Positions 62,401-64,000 of a DNA stretch of 64,000 bases are shown here, piece by piece (position 1 is the stretch's first letter; the number at the start of each line of letters is the position of its first letter). The notes beneath the pieces are model-generated. The model saw only the letters and a list, made by a program, of their open reading frames with translations, had not been told where the DNA came from and did not search any database. The stretch is from Otis tarda. Lineage: Eukaryota; Chordata; Aves; Otidiformes; Otididae. Both the position numbers and the translations under genes were made by a program. The stretch is from the NCBI GenBank assembly GCA_026413225.1, contig JAPMTP010000086.1:151216-215215 (forward strand), written 5' to 3'.

Positions 62401-63900
62401 TGAGTGGCTGGCACTTTTGATGTGGGAGCAATCGTAAAACGTTCGTGATTTTTCGGAGTTTTTTTTCAGGGGGCGCCCACATGCAGCTGGTGGTAAAAGT
62501 CGAAGCCCTGTTCGTCAGGGAAAGCCTGGAGCCCCAATATCTGTGCTGCTGTAGGTGCGCTGCCAATGGCCGCTGAGGAGCAGCAAGAGCTTGAGTGGCT
62601 GGCACTTTTGGTGTGGGAGCAATCGTCCGACGTTCGTAATTTTTCGGGGCTTTTATTTTCAGAGGGCGCCCACGTGCACCTGCTGGCAAACGTCGAAGCC
62701 ATGCTCCTCAGGGAAAGCCCGGAGCCCCAATGTCTGTGCTGCTGTATGTGCACTGCCAATGGCCACTGAGGAGCAGCAAGAGCTTGAATGTCTGGCCCTT
62801 TTGATGTGGGAGGAATGGTCCGACGTTCGTGATTTTTCGGGGATTTTTTTCAGTGAGCGCCCAGGTGCAGCTGGTGGTAAACGTCGAAGCCCTGTTCGTC
62901 AGGGAAAGCCCGGAGCCCCAATGTCTGTGCTGCTGCAGGTGCACTGCCAATGGCCGCTGAGGAGCAGCAAGAGCTTGAGTGGCTGGCACTTTTGGTGTGG
63001 GAGCAATCGTCCGACGTTCGTGATTATTCGGGGTTTCTTTTTCAGGGGGCGCCCACGTGCAGCTCGTGGTATACGTCGAAGCCCTGTTCGTCAGGGAAAA
63101 ACCGGAGCCCCAATGTCTGTGCTGCTGTATGTGCACTGCCAATGACCGCTGAGGAGCAGCAAGAGCTTGAGTGGCTGGCACTTTTGGTGTGGGAGCAATC
63201 GTCCAACGTTCGTGATTTTTCGTGGTTTTTTTTCAGGGGGCGCCCATATGCAGCTGGTGGTAAACGTCGAAGCCATGCTCCTCAGGGAAAGCCCGGAGCC
63301 CCAATGTCTGTGCTGCTGTAGGTGCACTGCCAATGGCCACTGAGGAGCAGCAAGAGCTTGAATGTCTGGCACTTTTGATGTGGGAGGAATGGTCCGACGT
63401 TCGTGATTTTTCGGGGTTTTTTTCAGTGAGCGCCCTGGTGCAGCTGGTGGTATACGTCGAAGCCCTGTTCGTCAGGGAAAGCCCGGAGCCCCAATGTCTG
63501 TGCTGCTGTAGCTGCACTGCCAATGGCCACTGAGGAGCAGCAAGAGCTTGAGTGGCTGGCACTTTTGGTGTGGGAGCAATCGTCCAACGTTCGTGATTTT
63601 TCGGGTTTTTTTTTCAGGGGGCGCCCCGGTGCAGCTGGTGGTAAACGTCGAAGCCCTGTTCGTCAGGGAAAGCCCGGAGCCCCAATGTTTGTGCTGCTGT
63701 AGGTGCGCTGCCAATGGCCGCTGAGGAGCAGCAAGAGCTTTAGTGGCTGGCACTTTTGGTGTGGGAGCAATCGTCCGACGTTCGTAATTTTTCGGGGTTT
63801 TTTTCAGTGAGCTCCCTGGTGCATCTGGTGGTAAACGTCGAAGCCCTGTTCATCAGGGAAAGCCCGGAGTCCCAATGTCTGTGCTGCTGTATGTGCACTG
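59490..63900 (-). repeat. Eight-unit higher-order repeat (1.53 kb)
   Basis: Series starting near 59891, 61418 and 62950 match with offsets of 1527 and 1532 bp; about 59500 and 62555 match at twice that spacing. Markers are GATTATTCGGGGTTTC with CAGCTCGTGGTATACG, then GAAGCCATGCTCCTCAGGG, then GATGTGGGAGGAATGG. The series continues past the window end. Confidence 0.75.
59958..59974 (+). other. CENP-B-box-like motif with one extra base (reverse block example)
   Basis: TTCGTGATTATTCGGGG, the same motif as at 12765-12781, here on the plus strand because the array is inverted. The same form recurs in the equivalent units of the 1.53-kb repeat, for example near 61486 and 63018. Confidence 0.3.
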
Positions 63901-64000
63901 CCAATGGCCGCTGAGGAGCAGCAAGAGCTTGAGTGGCTGGCACTTTTGGTGTGGGTACAATCGTCCGACGTTCGTAATTTTTCGGGGCTTTTATTTCAGG

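Larger units (their letters stand above)
43132..64000 (-). repeat. 190-bp satellite array, reverse block G (about 109 units)
   Basis: The same satellite family in opposite orientation, running to the window end. Landmarks appear as reverse complements: GCCAATGGCCGCTGAGG, GCAAGAGCTTGAGTGGC, CCCTGTTCGTCAGGG, GCAGCTGGTGG and a T-run ending in CAG. Several unit types are common here but were not noticed in the forward blocks, such as GATGTGGGAGGAATGG, CCCAGGGGCAGCTGG and GAGCTTTAGTGTCTGG. No LTR and no GTACCGCACCAGAG-type unit was seen. Small irregularities include a 3-bp loss at GGGAGTCGTCC (45427) and a short insertion at CTGTGCTGTGGTGC (53747). No unrelated sequence was found. Confidence 0.94.

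Noticed and set aside
1..64000. A CRISPR array, suggested by regular repeats.
   Set aside because: The repeated element is the entire 190-bp unit with no unique spacers, no cas genes and a eukaryotic LTR context.
1..64000. A novel coding or defence system hidden in the array.
   Set aside because: Every stretch longer than a few bases is accounted for by the satellite or the five LTRs; I found no unexplained segment on either strand.

Overview
The whole 64 kb is tandem satellite DNA plus five copies of one long terminal repeat (LTR). I see no protein-coding gene, tRNA, rRNA or CRISPR array. The basic unit is about 190-191 bp and recurs roughly 305 times. Landmarks in nearly every unit, in order, are GTCGGACGATTG, GCCACTCAAGCTCTTGC, GCGGCCATTGGC, ACAGACATTGGGG, CCCTGACGAACAGGG, ACCAGCTGCAC, then CTGA and an A-run. 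The many apparent reading frames (up to about 260 codons) come from this unit being nearly stop-free in several frames.

The organism is probably a bird, and the window probably comes from a centromeric, pericentromeric or other heterochromatic block. From memory, ~190 bp satellites with HaeIII sites are known from several bird lineages (parrots and ducks, for example), and the LTR resembles class III (ERVL-type) LTRs common in bird genomes. Neither match could be searched here, so the species is not identified.

Layout: 1-13306 satellite in forward orientation, with more diverged units at the far left. 13307-14451, 17704-18845 and 22120-23274 are three minus-strand LTR copies separated by ~3.25 kb of satellite. 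23275-36652 is a long forward satellite stretch with a ten-unit higher-order repeat. 36653-37798 and 40854-41999 are LTR copies four and five, separated by ~3.05 kb of satellite. At 43129-43131 the array flips orientation, and 43132-64000 is reverse-oriented satellite with its own 13-unit and 8-unit higher-order repeats and no LTR.

All five LTRs sit at the same point of the satellite unit with the same 5-bp target duplication (ACCAC). The simplest history is one insertion, loss of the internal retroviral part, and later amplification of the LTR with its flanking satellite as a ~4.2-4.4 kb composite unit. Other notable points are the inversion junction with 3-bp microhomology, nested higher-order repeats on scales from 0.57 to 5.9 kb, and a ~3.5 kb stretch (about 19.64-23.19 kb) with many single-base indels that looks like poor consensus sequence.
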